From Casuarius casuarius (Eukaryota; Chordata; Aves; Casuariiformes; Casuariidae), in contig PTFA01000055.1 of the NCBI GenBank assembly GCA_003342895.1, positions 2,574,021 through 2,638,020 of the forward strand: a DNA stretch of 64,000 nucleotides. Reading direction: 5' to 3'. Position numbers and translations under genes: made by a program. Below, one piece after another: positions 49,801 through 61,539 of the stretch (its first letter is position 1; each line of letters opens with the position of its first letter). Under the pieces are notes generated by a model that was not told the DNA's origin, made no database searches, and was given only the letters and a program-made list of their open reading frames with translations.

Positions 49801-51722
49801 TCTTTGCCTCAAGTTCTGTCGCTTTTGCATAAGATTATTAATGCCAAAGGGGTTATTAGTTGCCAGAGGTACCCCAGACTCTGCCACATGTTTATTTACA
49901 GTGACATAATGTCAAGACAACAGTGAACTGAATCTAAGGGAAAATTAAAACAGCATCTGAAATAGAAGAAAAATGACAAGAAAACTTTATTAATGCAGTG
50001 ATATTGATAATTAATAAACATGTACACATGAATAGATTTAGAGGTGGCACTTTTACTTCCATTAGCCTGATCTCCTGTTTTGCTTGGGGACTTCAGCCCA
50101 GGAAACTTCCTAAGTATTTTCCAGGACTTAGAAATAGACTCCAAAATAGGTATTAACATGTAATTACGGTTCTGTTCATTACAGTCCTGATTCCACAAAC
50201 CGAACCCACAGCAAGATTCAGCATAGAAATAATGGTCCAGTTTATGGTCTTTTGGAGACAGAGAGCCAAAGTCCATATTCTTACTCCTCTGGAGCCAACA
50301 GCTCAGACAGGAGCTGTAATGGCCTGGTGGCCTGCAGCTGCTTGTTCCTCCTACATCCCTTCCAGCTTTCCAAACCTCCCACATAGACCACTCTAATTTC
50401 CCAAAATTCTGCCTGCTGGGTCCTCTCCCTGACCCATCCCTGAGATGTCATGTCTTCCTATGATGACTCACACAGCTCATACACGTACAGGGGATTAAAG
50501 AGGGTTCCTGGAGACAAAGACAGCAAAGATCAAGACTTCAAGTTATGTTTTTTTTCTGTCAGTCTTCCTGTTTGGTCTGCTGTCTCACTGACTGACAAAT
50601 ACAATTGCAGGGCATCATCTCTAGCACTACCCAGTTTCAGTGCCCCTTCCATCTTTCAGCATAACCCTATTTGTAGCAGTCATTCACCAGAATGATATTA
50701 CTTCTAAGCTGTGTGTGCACATACAGCTCTTCAGGGTGTAAGGACAGAGTATCAGCTGCCAAAGTCTGAGGGTTTACCCCCTTTTTGTTTCACATGGGGG
50801 ACTAGCACAGAGCATCTTGCCTTCCTGGTGAGACTCAGCATATTGTCCCTGCACAGTCCACAGACCCAGCAAAGCAGAGGCCATGAGTCCTGAATGAGCA
50901 GCTTTAGGAGCACCTCGCACATGATGGAGCCAGTGCCGGTGGATGCTGAGAGCTGCCCAGGCTGTGTCACCAATACACACAGGGTCGCACCCTGCTCTGG
51001 CTCCAGTCAGGGCATCAGAGGTAGGTACAGAACCTCCTCAGGATATAGATGGGGAAAAATCTATCCCCTGGGAGTCCTCTAATCCTAACAGAAACTGGTC
51101 AGGTCTGAGATGTGAGCTGCTACAGCCCTTGTGAAAAACATTTTCTATTGAAATATTTCATGTGTTAATGTTTAAAGTTCCACCTCTTCTTTGAATCTTG
51201 CTAAGTACAAAACATTTGTATTGGAAAACTACCACTCTCTTAAAGACAGGCATCCCATATTTTTTTCCTCTGAGACTTAGGAACCAGTTATCAGAGATGA
51301 AGGCTCACATTTCAGCAGCATCCGTAAGTATGGCAACTCCTTCTTCCTGTTTTCAAACTTCATTTCCTTTCTTTCTTTACCTATCCTTATTTTCTTCATT
51401 TGATAAACTGCAGCATGGGGTTGCTTTGATATCTGAACATTTAAATGAGCATTAGAACACCACAATAACAAATACTTTAGGACAAAGTATAACTTGAATA
51501 TTGCCTTTTCAGAATTTTCTGTTGATGGCTTTGCAAACTCAAAACAAATTTCTATGCATGAGCATTGTATCAACTTTAATGCTCTAAGACTGTTCTTCTG
51601 GTAATAGTGTTGTGACACATTCAAATTAGAAAAGTCTTCATCCCATTAAGTATCCTGCAAACAGCATACAAAGTGATGTTCTAATGTCACACCCTAGATC
51701 TGTTTCTGGTGCACTGAGGCAC
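46816..51722. other. Unique noncoding stretch
   Basis: No gene seen. The minus-strand frame 50,384-49,896 (162 codons) starts at a plausible ATG but contains a low-complexity aromatic stretch and no recognisable domain, so it is judged a chance frame. A 13-bp tandem duplication lies at 47,194-47,219. The part at 46,830-47,060 may be a second diverged hAT-like fragment. Confidence 0.45.
47194..47219. repeat. 13-bp tandem duplication
   Basis: TACTGAAGGGTGA occurs twice head to tail without mismatch. Confidence 0.9.
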
Positions 51723-51760
51723 CTCAGAGGGCACAATTCAGCTCAGAGGGCACAATTCAG
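51723..51760. repeat. Perfect 19-bp tandem duplication
   Basis: CTCAGAGGGCACAATTCAG occurs at 51723-51741 and again at 51742-51760 without mismatch, in otherwise unique sequence. Identity suggests a recent slippage or repair event. Confidence 0.92.
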
Positions 51761-53739
51761 CTCTAAATCATGAAGTATTTTATTGTATACTGTCTGATAT
51801 TGCTGATATTTACCTGTGCTAGAAGCATAGAGTAAGTCAGTGAGAGTAGCGGTGTTCTAATCTCAGTTTTTTCTGATCAGCCATTTGGACTAGGTTTTCA
51901 GTTTATTCTGGCTCTCAGACTATTTGGGAGGGTGCGCATAAGGCAGCTAAGAGAAGCATGTTCATCTATGCTGTATAGCAAACCATGTATGTCTTTACCT
52001 CATTGGAAAAAACGTAAGTGTTCACAAATCAAAAAAGATTGGAATCTACTTAGTGGTAATAGCAGTGTTGCAGAATGCAAGGTTGAGATTGGAGAATGCT
52101 GACAAGAACAGGTCTTGCAGATAGGATCTCCTTGGATTTGACAACCTATTGAGCTCTCAATTGCCTTGTGGCCATGTTTTTTCACTTCACTATACCTAAT
52201 TAACATTAACCTAATTCACCATTGTTTTGCGGAACTTTAATTAATGTTAGCAAAATGTTTTGTGAGAGCCACAGATTCTTACGTTCATTGCAATATAAAT
52301 TTGCTCATGTATTGGTCTGCGGACTGTCAGGGAAGCTTTGATTTTAGGATTTACTCAAACCACCAGACTATATATTACTGAGACAATATGGTTATTTTAT
52401 TTTATTTTATTCTCTCCTTTCACAGAGAATGATGACTAAATAACTAAGAAAGCCCCTCCACTCTTGAGATTTTTCCTAGTTGTTGCTTCTGTGGAGGCAC
52501 GGAGAGCAGAGAAGGAGGAAAAGTAAAATGAAAGAGAGGAGAAGACTATGCAGAGAAAGTGCATTTAGCTATAATTTGTAGAACTTACAGAACTGCCATA
52601 AAAGGAAAATTGTGCAAATTTCAAACATGAAGCCAAATTCATTTTTAGTGTTGTTCCACTAGCCTTCAAGGAGTGCTGCCAGAAAGAGCTTTGGCCTAAT
52701 ATTATTTACCAGGAAAAGGGGAGTTTGTTCCACAAAGAAAAATGTGTAAAAAGTTCCTAACATTGCAGTGTTAAGCCTTATTACTTGGGAGCCATAAATC
52801 AAGCTGTTAGAATGGTTAAAAAGTAAAATGCTGTTTAGACAAATGTTGTGCACAGAGTAGATGCATACGCCCAGAGCTGAGACTACGTGGAATCTGGCCT
52901 CGGCTGCGGTTTGCCCGAGAGCGTCTCTCTGACCAGCTCTTGCTCATCTCCGCCGCGTTAAATGCAGAGCAGCAAACCCCTGGCATTCCCATAGAGGCAA
53001 AGGCTGGGGGGCTAGTGAGGGGAGAGGCTGCTGTCCCCCTCGTACCCCAAACACCTGTGGAGGAGGTTACCAGGACGGGGGCTGGTGTCTTCCATGGACC
53101 TTTGCTTTCTGTGGTCCTTGGTAGCAGCCGCATCCTCTGGCCTTATTAAAGTGCTCTCACTCCCCAACTAGCTTGTTTAAAGGTCACAGCAGATCCCAGC
53201 AAGGACGTTCCTTCCATCTGTGCCTTTCTGAGCTGAAGAGTAAAATGTGTTCAGCTGATAACCTCCACTGTGAACAGACCACAGATCTGTTCTGCCCACT
53301 TGGTTCATCATATGTGCTCTGCATATGCTCTGTTAAAAGCCTTGAATTTAAAGCTGTGTATTGAAAGCCACTACAGACCACAGAATTTAACAAATGGATG
53401 ACATGGTGGAAAAAATTGTATCGTGTTGTCGAAAAGGTGCAAAATTCACAAAGTTTTGACCAGTACTAAAAACAGCAAAGTAATTGTATTCCTAATGCAA
53501 TTTTGAAGATACCTACATGGAGTTAACTAGAAAACTAAATCCCTGCTTTGTAGTGTATGGAAGGAATCAAAAAATTCCCTAAGAAGACAAGGTTCTTTAG
53601 GACTTTCTTGCCTCCAAAGAGCACAGACATCCTCCCTGCTGGATTCTATAGGACTTCCCTGAAAGGCTGTAATCAAAATAGTTGCCATGAATTGCTGTAA
53701 AGCCAAAATCGTTGAATTGCCCATATGCCTGTTTCAGGC
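51761..53739. other. Unique noncoding stretch
   Basis: No gene seen. It contains an (ATTTT)n run near 52,393-52,411, a loose 9-bp inverted repeat TAACATTAA/TTAATGTTA (52,201-52,209 and 52,241-52,249), and a GC-rich patch with CpGs at 52,860-53,110 where frames are open on both strands. Confidence 0.45.
52393..52411. repeat. (ATTTT)n microsatellite
   Basis: About four ATTTT units in tandem followed by a pyrimidine-rich stretch. Confidence 0.8.
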
Positions 53740-54744
53740 CCTGTAGTTTGCTTCAGTTGTTCATACTTTTGAATAAAGACCACTGCTTGCAAAAAGTGCT
53801 ATTATTAACCCTTTTCTCCCTCATGCAATCATTTCTACAATAACAAATGACCCCTTGGCACATGACCCAAACAAATGTACTTAAGCTTTATCCACAAACT
53901 TTCAGAGTCTTTTTCTTATGAAGTTTTCATTAAACTAGATAACAACAAAAGAAACCATCACCAGTGGAATAAGCAATCTCTTCATCTAGTGCCAACAGAA
54001 TTATTGCCAGGTCTTTTTATTGAAAAAGAATGAGATTCTTTGTGGAAATCCAAACAAGGTTGCTTCTTAGATGTAGGCTGGCAAGTGGCAAATTAAAGAG
54101 TTCAGACCAAAACCCATTTGTGTAACAACAAAGCTCGGAAGGATTCTGCCTCTTTTCTTGCCTCCCATTTCAGCTTTGTTATAATTCTCTCTTAGATACT
54201 CCAATTTAAATTCAATATGACTAGGGCTTTTCCAAATCATTTGAAATAAACAGAACAGTACAAGTTCTTTTTTTGTACTGCCAGAACATTAATGTACCCT
54301 TTGTATTAAAAAATACCATGTTTTAGGATTATATTCTAATATTAATGAAGAGTTTTTATAAACATGTCTCAAAAATGATCTTGAGTTCAGTTTATTAGAT
54401 AGCGTGGTGAATATCCACTTAGCTACCTATAAGCATTAGTACAATTTCAGCTGCCTGAATTCGATAAGGTAACATTGTTCGAGAATAAACATAGTGCTAT
54501 ACTTCCAAATATATGTATTTTATATTGCATACAGGGAGATCATAAAAGTATTTAAGGCATTATAATATGCTGAAGCTTACATATTAAGCTTATTGCATCA
54601 CCTTGCCTAGCTGTAAATTGCATGCACGGGACTGGATTTAGGCATTAAGATCTGAATATGAAATGTTTTCAGAGGGACACAGACTCTGAAAAGCCAGGAA
54701 AGAGGGATTCACCTCCCAGTTAATGAAAATGCCTCAGAAAGAGT
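53740..54744. promoter_or_regulatory. Repeat-poor AT-rich block, candidate regulatory DNA
   Basis: About 1 kb of unique AT-rich sequence with no recognisable transposon. It includes an 8-bp inverted repeat CAGTACAA/TTGTACTG (54,256-54,263 and 54,273-54,280) and dense ATTA/TAAT cores from 54,300 to 54,600. Texture suggests conserved noncoding sequence; not demonstrable without alignment. Confidence 0.22.
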
Positions 54745-54830
54745 GATGTGAGTCCTGATCCTGCTTGCCTCAAAACCATATTCTTACTGGCTTCTTTGAG
54801 AATGGGATTGGGTCTGTACTGACCCAGTTT
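54745..54830. repeat. MITE-like fragment
   Basis: 'gtgagtcctgatcctgcttg' followed about 40 bp later by 'tgagaatgggattgggtctg' resembles the two arms of the reptilian 'gggcctgatcctgct...gggctttggatcaggccc' palindromic repeat. The arms are diverged. Confidence 0.38.
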
Positions 54831-55439
54831 TCAGCCTTTTATTCCCTCTGGATTATCACTGGAATCCAAAGACTCTGAGCATTAGAAGCCAAGGGTTTTC
54901 TGTGTAGATGAAAGAAACGCAAAGAAATGTAACAACAGGTGAAAAATCTAACCAGATGAGTGTCATGAAAATTCGTGGATACTAAAGATATCAAAGATTA
55001 GTGACTATTTCCCTCTGCAGTGCAGGTTTGTAGCCCAGCAGACAGGGTTATTTAAAACCCAGCAATTTTGTTCTGGAGATTGCTGTTTCTTGCTAGCTTA
55101 ATCAGTGTTCTTAAGATGCAAAGAGCACTGGAGGGTTAGTTTAGCTTTACGGGTGCATAAAAAGAGAACATAATCAATTAAAGCTGCCACTGTAAATACT
55201 TTAGAAGCCAGGATGATTCCCTTCTACTGTTTATCAATGAATGGCATTATTCAATATGTGTAATCCTTCAGAGATTAAGAATCATTAGCTAATAAGCTAT
55301 GCCTTAGTGAATCTGTAACATCTGCAGTTTCCTGATCACAGAAATGCATTTGTCACAGCGAGCAGAGAGAGGAAACAGACAACCATGCCCCAACTGAAAA
55401 CCTTATGAAAGCAGGGACCTCAGAGAGGGATCGTGGGGG
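54831..55439. other. Unique noncoding stretch leading into the enhancer-like block
   Basis: No gene or recognisable repeat seen. It includes a perfect 10-bp palindrome ATTAGCTAAT (55284-55293), a paired homeodomain-like site, within AT-rich conserved-looking sequence (55,180-55,340). Confidence 0.4.
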
Positions 55440-56560
55440 AGGGAACCGACTCTGCGCCGCGATTGTTCACTTGCACAGAAAAAGCAGAGCTGATTCGAAA
55501 ATGTGCAGAGAAACTGGGCTGTAAAAAACGAAGCCAAAAAATCCAAACCCTAACAAACCAGAACACTTGTGGGTTTCCAAAGCAGCAAACTGAAAAGAAG
55601 CCACCTTGAAGCCAGACAAGGCAGCGCAGCTCTCTGCTGCTCTCAGCGCCCTCGTAAGTAACTCTCGGCGCAGTTATCAGAGGAGTCTATTTCACCACAA
55701 CGGATTTAATTGTTCATTGACACCGAGAGGGAGTGAGCGGCCGAGACACAGGCAGCCCTGAGGAAGAGATTTATCCCTCTCGTCGGGCAGTTTGATAAGA
55801 GCTGTTGATTCTGAGCGGGCTCACAATGGCTTTTTTATTTGTTTGCTTAATGCTGGACTGTTTTAGAAGGCGCACAGCTGAGCGGACAGGAGATGCAAAC
55901 AGAGCGCGTTCGTTTGGGAATTACGGGGGTGGTGATACACAGGAAAATAGCCTCTGTCTTCTTCACAGGAAAGTCAGCTGATAAACTGATCTTAAGACAA
56001 CGTATCTTCCTTCCTGTAAAATGCAATAACAGGCAGATCTTATGACCTCGATGGCCTTCTGCTAAGTTTATTCCTAACTTTGGAGGGAAAGGGGGAAGCT
56101 TTCCTTGGCAAATGTATCACGCAGCTCCTACATGAATCATGCGCTGTGCTTAAAGTAGGAGCCAACAATACCAGCATAGTGGGCCACATATCTTTCAAAG
56201 CAGGCGAGTTCACAAAGCCGTCCCCTGCACATGGAGATAAGCTGCAGCAGCCCTTTCATTAAACATCCGCTGTGTACTTCCCGTCGGAGCCGGGGCCTGG
56301 CCCTGGGGACGGCCGACTGACGAGAGCGAGCCGTCCCTCTCATGGCTTCTCCTTTCGTTATTTAGGCCAGATTTTCCCCACAGCACTCGGCAGAGGGCAA
56401 AGAGAAACACACCATTTATGTCACCCTATTAAGTACACACAGCTTTTGCAGCCGTGCATCATGCTGTAGCCTTTCTCATCCCTGCCTTGGCACCGTGCAG
56501 CAGAGTAAACATCATAAAGAACATAAAAAGGAGTTTTCCTGAATTTTCCCTGCACTTCCC
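55440..56560. promoter_or_regulatory. Strongest enhancer-like block: mixed GC/AT unique sequence dense in developmental motifs
   Basis: Unlike the rest of the window, this roughly 1.1-kb block combines CpG-containing stretches (for example 55,450-55,470, 55,735-55,790 and 56,280-56,335) with clean factor-like cores: TTAATTG (55706-55712), GATAAG (55794-55799), SOX-type ACAATGG (55823-55829), forkhead TGTTTGC within ATTTGTTTGC (55837-55846) and E-box CAGCTG (55875-55880). No transposon resemblance is seen. The short frames that cross it (60-68 codons) carry no domain. It could also be an unannotated noncoding exon or promoter. Regulatory function is inferred. Confidence 0.33.
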
Positions 56561-57250
56561 TGGCAACAGAAAGCTTTAATAGGGTGGGTTTTCTTTTTTT
56601 CCCCTCAAGAAAACATTCCTCCCACCCTTCTTCCTCCTCAAATAAAGTTGGCAAAAACTCAAGTCCTGTGCTTAAGGGCAGTGCTCAGGAGTCCCTCCAG
56701 GAAACTCCATTCGAAAGAGTTAACGCAGCAGCTCACTCGCTTGCCTGCTTTTAGTCATACTATGTCCATGGCTGCTTTTCCCCACCTTGAAATAACTTGG
56801 CTTTGTAGAATCCAAATCGTTAAGGCTCACTTCTACCATACACGTTGATGACGGTGAACAGACTTCAGGCCAGGCTTTCTCCTGCCTTGCACCTCAGAGA
56901 GCCCTTTTCACATGCGCCATGGGAGCATAAAACATGACTGACTCTGATTCATTGGTCTTCTACACCCCCTTTGCTTCAAAAAACCCACACATCCTCCTCT
57001 AAAAGATTCAGGAGCGCTAACCATTTAATCCTCACAGCGTTTACTGCCATTAAATGTTTGTGCTGGTATAGAACCAAGAGCCCTGGGCAGGGCCTAATTT
57101 TATGAGGTGCTATGTGGAGAATGACAGTTCCTGACTCAGGAAGTTGCAAGCCAAAAAAAGTAGCCAAAAAGAAGTAGAAGAGACAAACAAATAGGTCAGG
57201 TCAGGTGCAAGAAGGACACGTGCGCTCAAAATAGTGTGAATACATACCTG
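56561..57250. other. Unique noncoding stretch
   Basis: No gene or clear repeat seen. The short frames here, including the minus-strand frame over 56,421-56,654 that overlaps the end of the enhancer-like block, have no recognisable content. Confidence 0.45.
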
Positions 57251-57460
57251 AAGATCTGCTGAGCCTTCACAGTATAATTATCTTTATTGTTACAATGGGG
57301 AAACTGAGGTAGAGAATTAAAGTGGCTGAATTATTTTCGAAGGCAGGAACAGTCCCCGAGGTGTAATTACTGCTGTGGAGTGATAACAAACAGGATCAGG
57401 ATTCAGAAGAGCTGTTCTCCTAGGTCTGCAATAAGACCACTGGGTCAGGGATTCCCACAG
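57251..57460 (-). repeat. MIR/CORE-type SINE remnant (reverse orientation)
   Basis: 'attatctttattgttacaat' followed directly by GGGGAAACTGAGGTAGAGAA and 'ttaaagtggctgaat' is a clear match to the reverse MIR/CORE body 'attatccccattttacagatggggaaactgaggcacagagaggttaagtgact'. Further right, 'caggattcagaagagctgtt' followed by CTCCTAGGT matches 'cccaggactcaggagtcctgg'. The head is lost beyond about 57,450. Confidence 0.58.
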
Positions 57461-58559
57461 TGATATTCAAATCTCAGTAAGACAGGACACAGCTTGGCAC
57501 AGAGCCGAGAGCTACTACCGCCGGTGATAGTATCTGCTGCCACTGCTAGTGGGGTTGTTTGGCAAGAAGGGTTTGTGGACCTTAGATTAAATTATGTCTC
57601 TTTTAAGCAGATTCATATTAAACTGGAAGGCCGAAACTTTCTACCATAACCAGTGACACTTCCGTTTCACTTATCCTTCTTTGAAAGGCTTTAAAATGAT
57701 CTTCTTACAAGTGGACACACAAGTGAGCAGCTGCCGAGCAGAACCCCACTCCCTTCCTTTGCTGGTTTCCTGCACCGAGTCATGACGCCCCGTTACCTGG
57801 CATCCAGCGTGCACATGGCAGCTCCAGAAGTCAGCAACACTGAGAGGCAAGATTCGAAGCGTATTTCATAGATCCTTAGGCTCTTTCACCTGAGGTACCG
57901 GCTGCAATTCTCACTCTGCATTTTGTCTAGCCAGCAGTCAGTAGCCCACCTGCAAGTGCTGATGTCAATTCAGAAGCGATCCTAGACCTACGATATAACT
58001 TTAAATCAAGAAATAAACATGTTGCACAAACACTTCTGGCTATTGGATGGTATTCGTTGCAGCACTGGAAGCACTGGAAGCAGCACTGGAAGTTCAGGTT
58101 CAAAGCTCTGTCTCCTAAAACTGGCTCAATGAAAAGAAAAAAGCCCACGCTGGATGTCTACCCATTAAGGAAGTTTTGCCACTTTCCTCTCTTTCTTCTG
58201 GTCCATCTGGAAGGATGACAGATTGACATGTAGCCTCTTCAGGGCATTTCTCAAAAGGAGGAAACTATCCTCTCCTCCTTCTGTGATGCAATTTAACTTA
58301 CACAAACACAGCAATACCATGACTGACCCCAGTAAATCTCTGTTGATCTCAAGGCTTATTTTGGAAGAACTCAATGAAGATCTTTTAGGTGAGCTCTGAA
58401 AGTCATCTGAGCTATCTGGCGTGGGTCAAAAGCATAGCAGGGAATGTGCTAATGACTAAACTGCAAAGATGACTTCAGGGCAGTGCCTGATCCTGTGCCC
58501 TGGCCTCTCTGATTTACTAGAACAAAATTTAAAAGAACACATATCTGTCACAGAAAAAC
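57461..58559. other. Unique noncoding stretch
   Basis: No gene seen. It contains a short imperfect tandem array of a GCACTGGAA unit near 58,061-58,092 and no recognisable transposon. Confidence 0.45.
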
Positions 58560-58640
58560 ATCCTGCAAAAAATCACCCAGATTTTGCTCTAAAATTCAAT
58601 TTACCTGGTGTAAATTCACCTGGCTCCAAAATTGGTCCAC
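58560..58640. repeat. MITE-like 'gtgtaaat' fragment
   Basis: 'cagattttgctctaaaattc' followed by AATTTACCTGGTGTAAATTC resembles the 'gatttcaatttacaccggtgtaaatcagg' part of the reptilian palindromic repeat group. Short. Confidence 0.35.
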
Positions 58641-60034
58641 ATTTTTAAATCTCTGCATATATAGTGAATTTCATATAAGATTACAGTCTTTAACAGGGTG
58701 AGTTGAAGTGGAGGGTAGACAGTGATGACTCAGTTTATGCTGAATTTATGTCAAACAATAGTGTTATACATAAGGTAAAGATGTCTAAGGAGAGCAAGAA
58801 GACTTTTTATTAGTATAAAAAAAGAGAGGGTGAAGAAAGAGAAAGTCTCTTTCTGACCTTCTTACTACTGCATAGTTGGGAAGGTTGGAGCCTGAATCTT
58901 TAAACCCCATGAAATTTCCTTGTGAAAGAAATGAATTTAAGAGGAGGGAGAAAGAGAAAGGGGAAAATAAGTAAAATCTATTTTACAATTTTTTTCATGA
59001 CACAAATCTGTTAACAAGGAAATGTATAACACCCTGTAAGACAGTCTCTCTGCTCCTGAGCCAAGTGCTATATGGAGAGGTAATGTCACCGCTATCACGC
59101 TGACTGTTGTGCTCCTGACACAGGCATTTTACTAAAGTTTTGTATGTGCTACCCAGTGTGCCAGAGCTGGAGAAACACGTGGGCCAGTCTTTACGCAGAC
59201 TGACTAAAAATTCCACGCTGAACAATTTCCTTTTCTTTTTCCCACTTAGAGAAGATAATCTCACTCACTGTTGTGTAAACCACAAGTCCTTCCAGGAGAC
59301 ATCTCAATATTGTTATCATCAAAGTACATTTGGACTTCTTTAGTTGTCTCACGGACTTGGATTTCCAATGAATACACCTTACACTGATATCCCTTAAACA
59401 AAGCACATGAACCCCGCTGTGAGACATCCACTCTGTCAGTTCTCCCATCAGTCACCCTTTACCCTCCCAGCTGTGTGTCTTACTCCCCTCCCATGAACTG
59501 CTTGCCTGTATCTTCCTGCTTGTTTACTCAGCAATAGTTCACTAATATGTAAACACTAAGTAATAATAAACAATAGTTTACTAACATGCCCTAGGGACCT
59601 GCTGTATATTCCCCCAGATCAGGTGTTTCATACTTCTGACCTAAAAGACAAGATAGAAAATTGATTTCAATCAGCTATCAGGATTCCCATTTCAACTCTT
59701 GTTTCTATGGTCTGAGCATAGAGCAATGAGCACAGACATGTGCTCAGGGAAAAGTGAAAATGTATTGGTGCACAGTATCTCTAAGACATGTTATCATTTC
59801 TTAGGACAGTTTGTAGCACAAAGGGTGGAAGAAAACTCCAGGCCTCACTAGGAGGCTCCCTTTTACTTGCCTGGATCAGGTCCGTGGGAATGTTATATGA
59901 AATAATGTATGGAATAATATACGAAATAGTATGAAAGGGAATATTTCTTCACAGTACACAGATATCATGAGACAAGTTGGACAAGGCTGACTTTTGGGAC
60001 AATAATTCAATTTATACAACGCTAGCTGATAATG
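58641..60034. other. Unique noncoding stretch with a diverged 39-bp-period repeat
   Basis: No gene seen. CAATAGTTCACTAATATG (59,532-59,549) recurs as CAATAGTTTACTAACATG (59,571-59,588). A purine-rich run lies at 58,815-58,845. No recognisable transposon. Confidence 0.45.
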
Positions 60035-60250
60035 TAATGTGGACTAGCCAAAAGCTCTGCATTGGAAATGAGAGGAGTTGGGTTCTGCCACAGATTCGTG
60101 TGATGTTGGGGAAGATGTATCACTTCAGTGTACCTGGTATCCTCAGCTGTACACTACGACAGTACTTCCTTTTTCTGAGTCTCTATTCAGACTGTTATTT
60201 GCCCTGTGAAAGGGGCTGTCTTTTGCATGTATTCTCTGTGACCTAGCTCG
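60035..60250 (+). repeat. MIR-type SINE remnant
   Basis: 'gtggactagccaaaagctct', 'gaggagttgggttctgccac', a 'gtgtgatgttggggaag' stretch, 'tatcacttcagtgtacctgg' and 'tcctcagctgtacactacga' follow the MIR order: tRNA-like head 'gtggttagagcac', 'gacctgggttc', 'tctgccac', 'tgtgaccttgggcaagtcact', 'tgcctcagtt...ctgtaaaatg'. It is the fullest plus-strand MIR copy in the window, heavily diverged, with no tail or target duplication discernible. Confidence 0.58.
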
Positions 60251-61485
60251 AAGCGTCTACCTCAGCTGCATGGCCACAAGATAGTACTTTAATACAAACA
60301 CTTTGGTACAAGTAGTGGCTCTCTTCCCTCAGAAGGAGAGATGCACAGGCGTAGAACCAAATCTGCCTTTTGACCTCCCCTGAAACATAATAGATTGCTG
60401 TTAGAACAATTATATCGTGTCCTCCTGCTTCTCTTCCCAACACATACACTCCCTCTTGACTGTGGATCATTAGACACTCCAGACATCCTATACGTGTACC
60501 GTAACACTCGTGAGGTCTCTCATCAAGCTAACTAGCAAATTACCCACGACAGTCTTGGCCAAACTCCTGAGACAGGTTCTGAAACACAATGACACGTTCA
60601 CTCTTTCTTTCTCCATTGTAAAATCAATCAGACTTGCACTTTAAATAGGCAAGTGGCCCAAAATAAAAATTTTCCCAGACTGTCCGGGTCCTAGGAAGCG
60701 GAGCTGAGGAAAATCTTTCTGCTGTCATCTATTGTTGAAAGAAAGTGGGTTACATTGGATCTATAAATCATCAAACACAGAGAAATATTTTTAAATAATC
60801 TGTAAACAACTGGCAGTCTCTTTACCATCCAAGCTGTATTTAACATCCTATATTCTGTAAATCAGGTCTTTCTGAATTTGCTAAGGTGACAAGTCATTGC
60901 TAGAATGTATTAAACTCAGTTACAGGAGAACATGAGGTGACTGATGTAATTGAGCATGATGCATTGGCCTTGGAAATTCATAAAAGTACAGTTTGCTGAA
61001 AACCATGGCTAACAGGGCCACAGATTAAAAAACAACTAGTAAATCTATAAAGACAGTTACATTAGAACCTTCTGTATTTGCACATCATTAACTGGCATGC
61101 TGTACAAATTGCACATCCTGCCCCCCTTCCCTAGTCCTGAAAGGTCCCAATTTCTCAGCATCGCAGCAGGGTTTCTCACTAAGACTTCATGTACTTCAAA
61201 TGCTAATATAGAATTAATACCATTTTGCAGATAAGTGATCAAAATGTGTTCTGTGATTCATTGTTCTTTACAGTGTTTGCTCATTTATATCTCACTTTAC
61301 AAAAATCTGCAGTTTGCCAGGGATTTCGCATTCATTGATGCAAATTAAATGAGGCTAGGCTATAGAGGTTCATTGATTTTAAGTCAGGACTGCCAACACA
61401 AGCCATTTAAATATATCGAGACAGGTCACATTTTGTGCAAGTGACTGAAAAATAACCTTTTTACACCATTCTTTTTATTTGTCTT
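60251..61485. other. Unique noncoding stretch
   Basis: No gene seen. The part at 60,880-61,020 (GTGACTGATGTAATTGAG-type stretch) has conserved-noncoding texture. No clear repeat until the LINE relic that follows. Confidence 0.45.
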
Positions 61486-61539
61486 TTGAATTCTGAAACT
61501 TCAGCCAGCACTTGGGTCACATTTTCAAGCCTCTCTTCA

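Noticed and set aside
49896..50384. 162-codon minus-strand frame as a gene
   Set aside because: No recognisable domain, mixed low-complexity aromatic stretch, and no splice or promoter context. Chance frame most likely.
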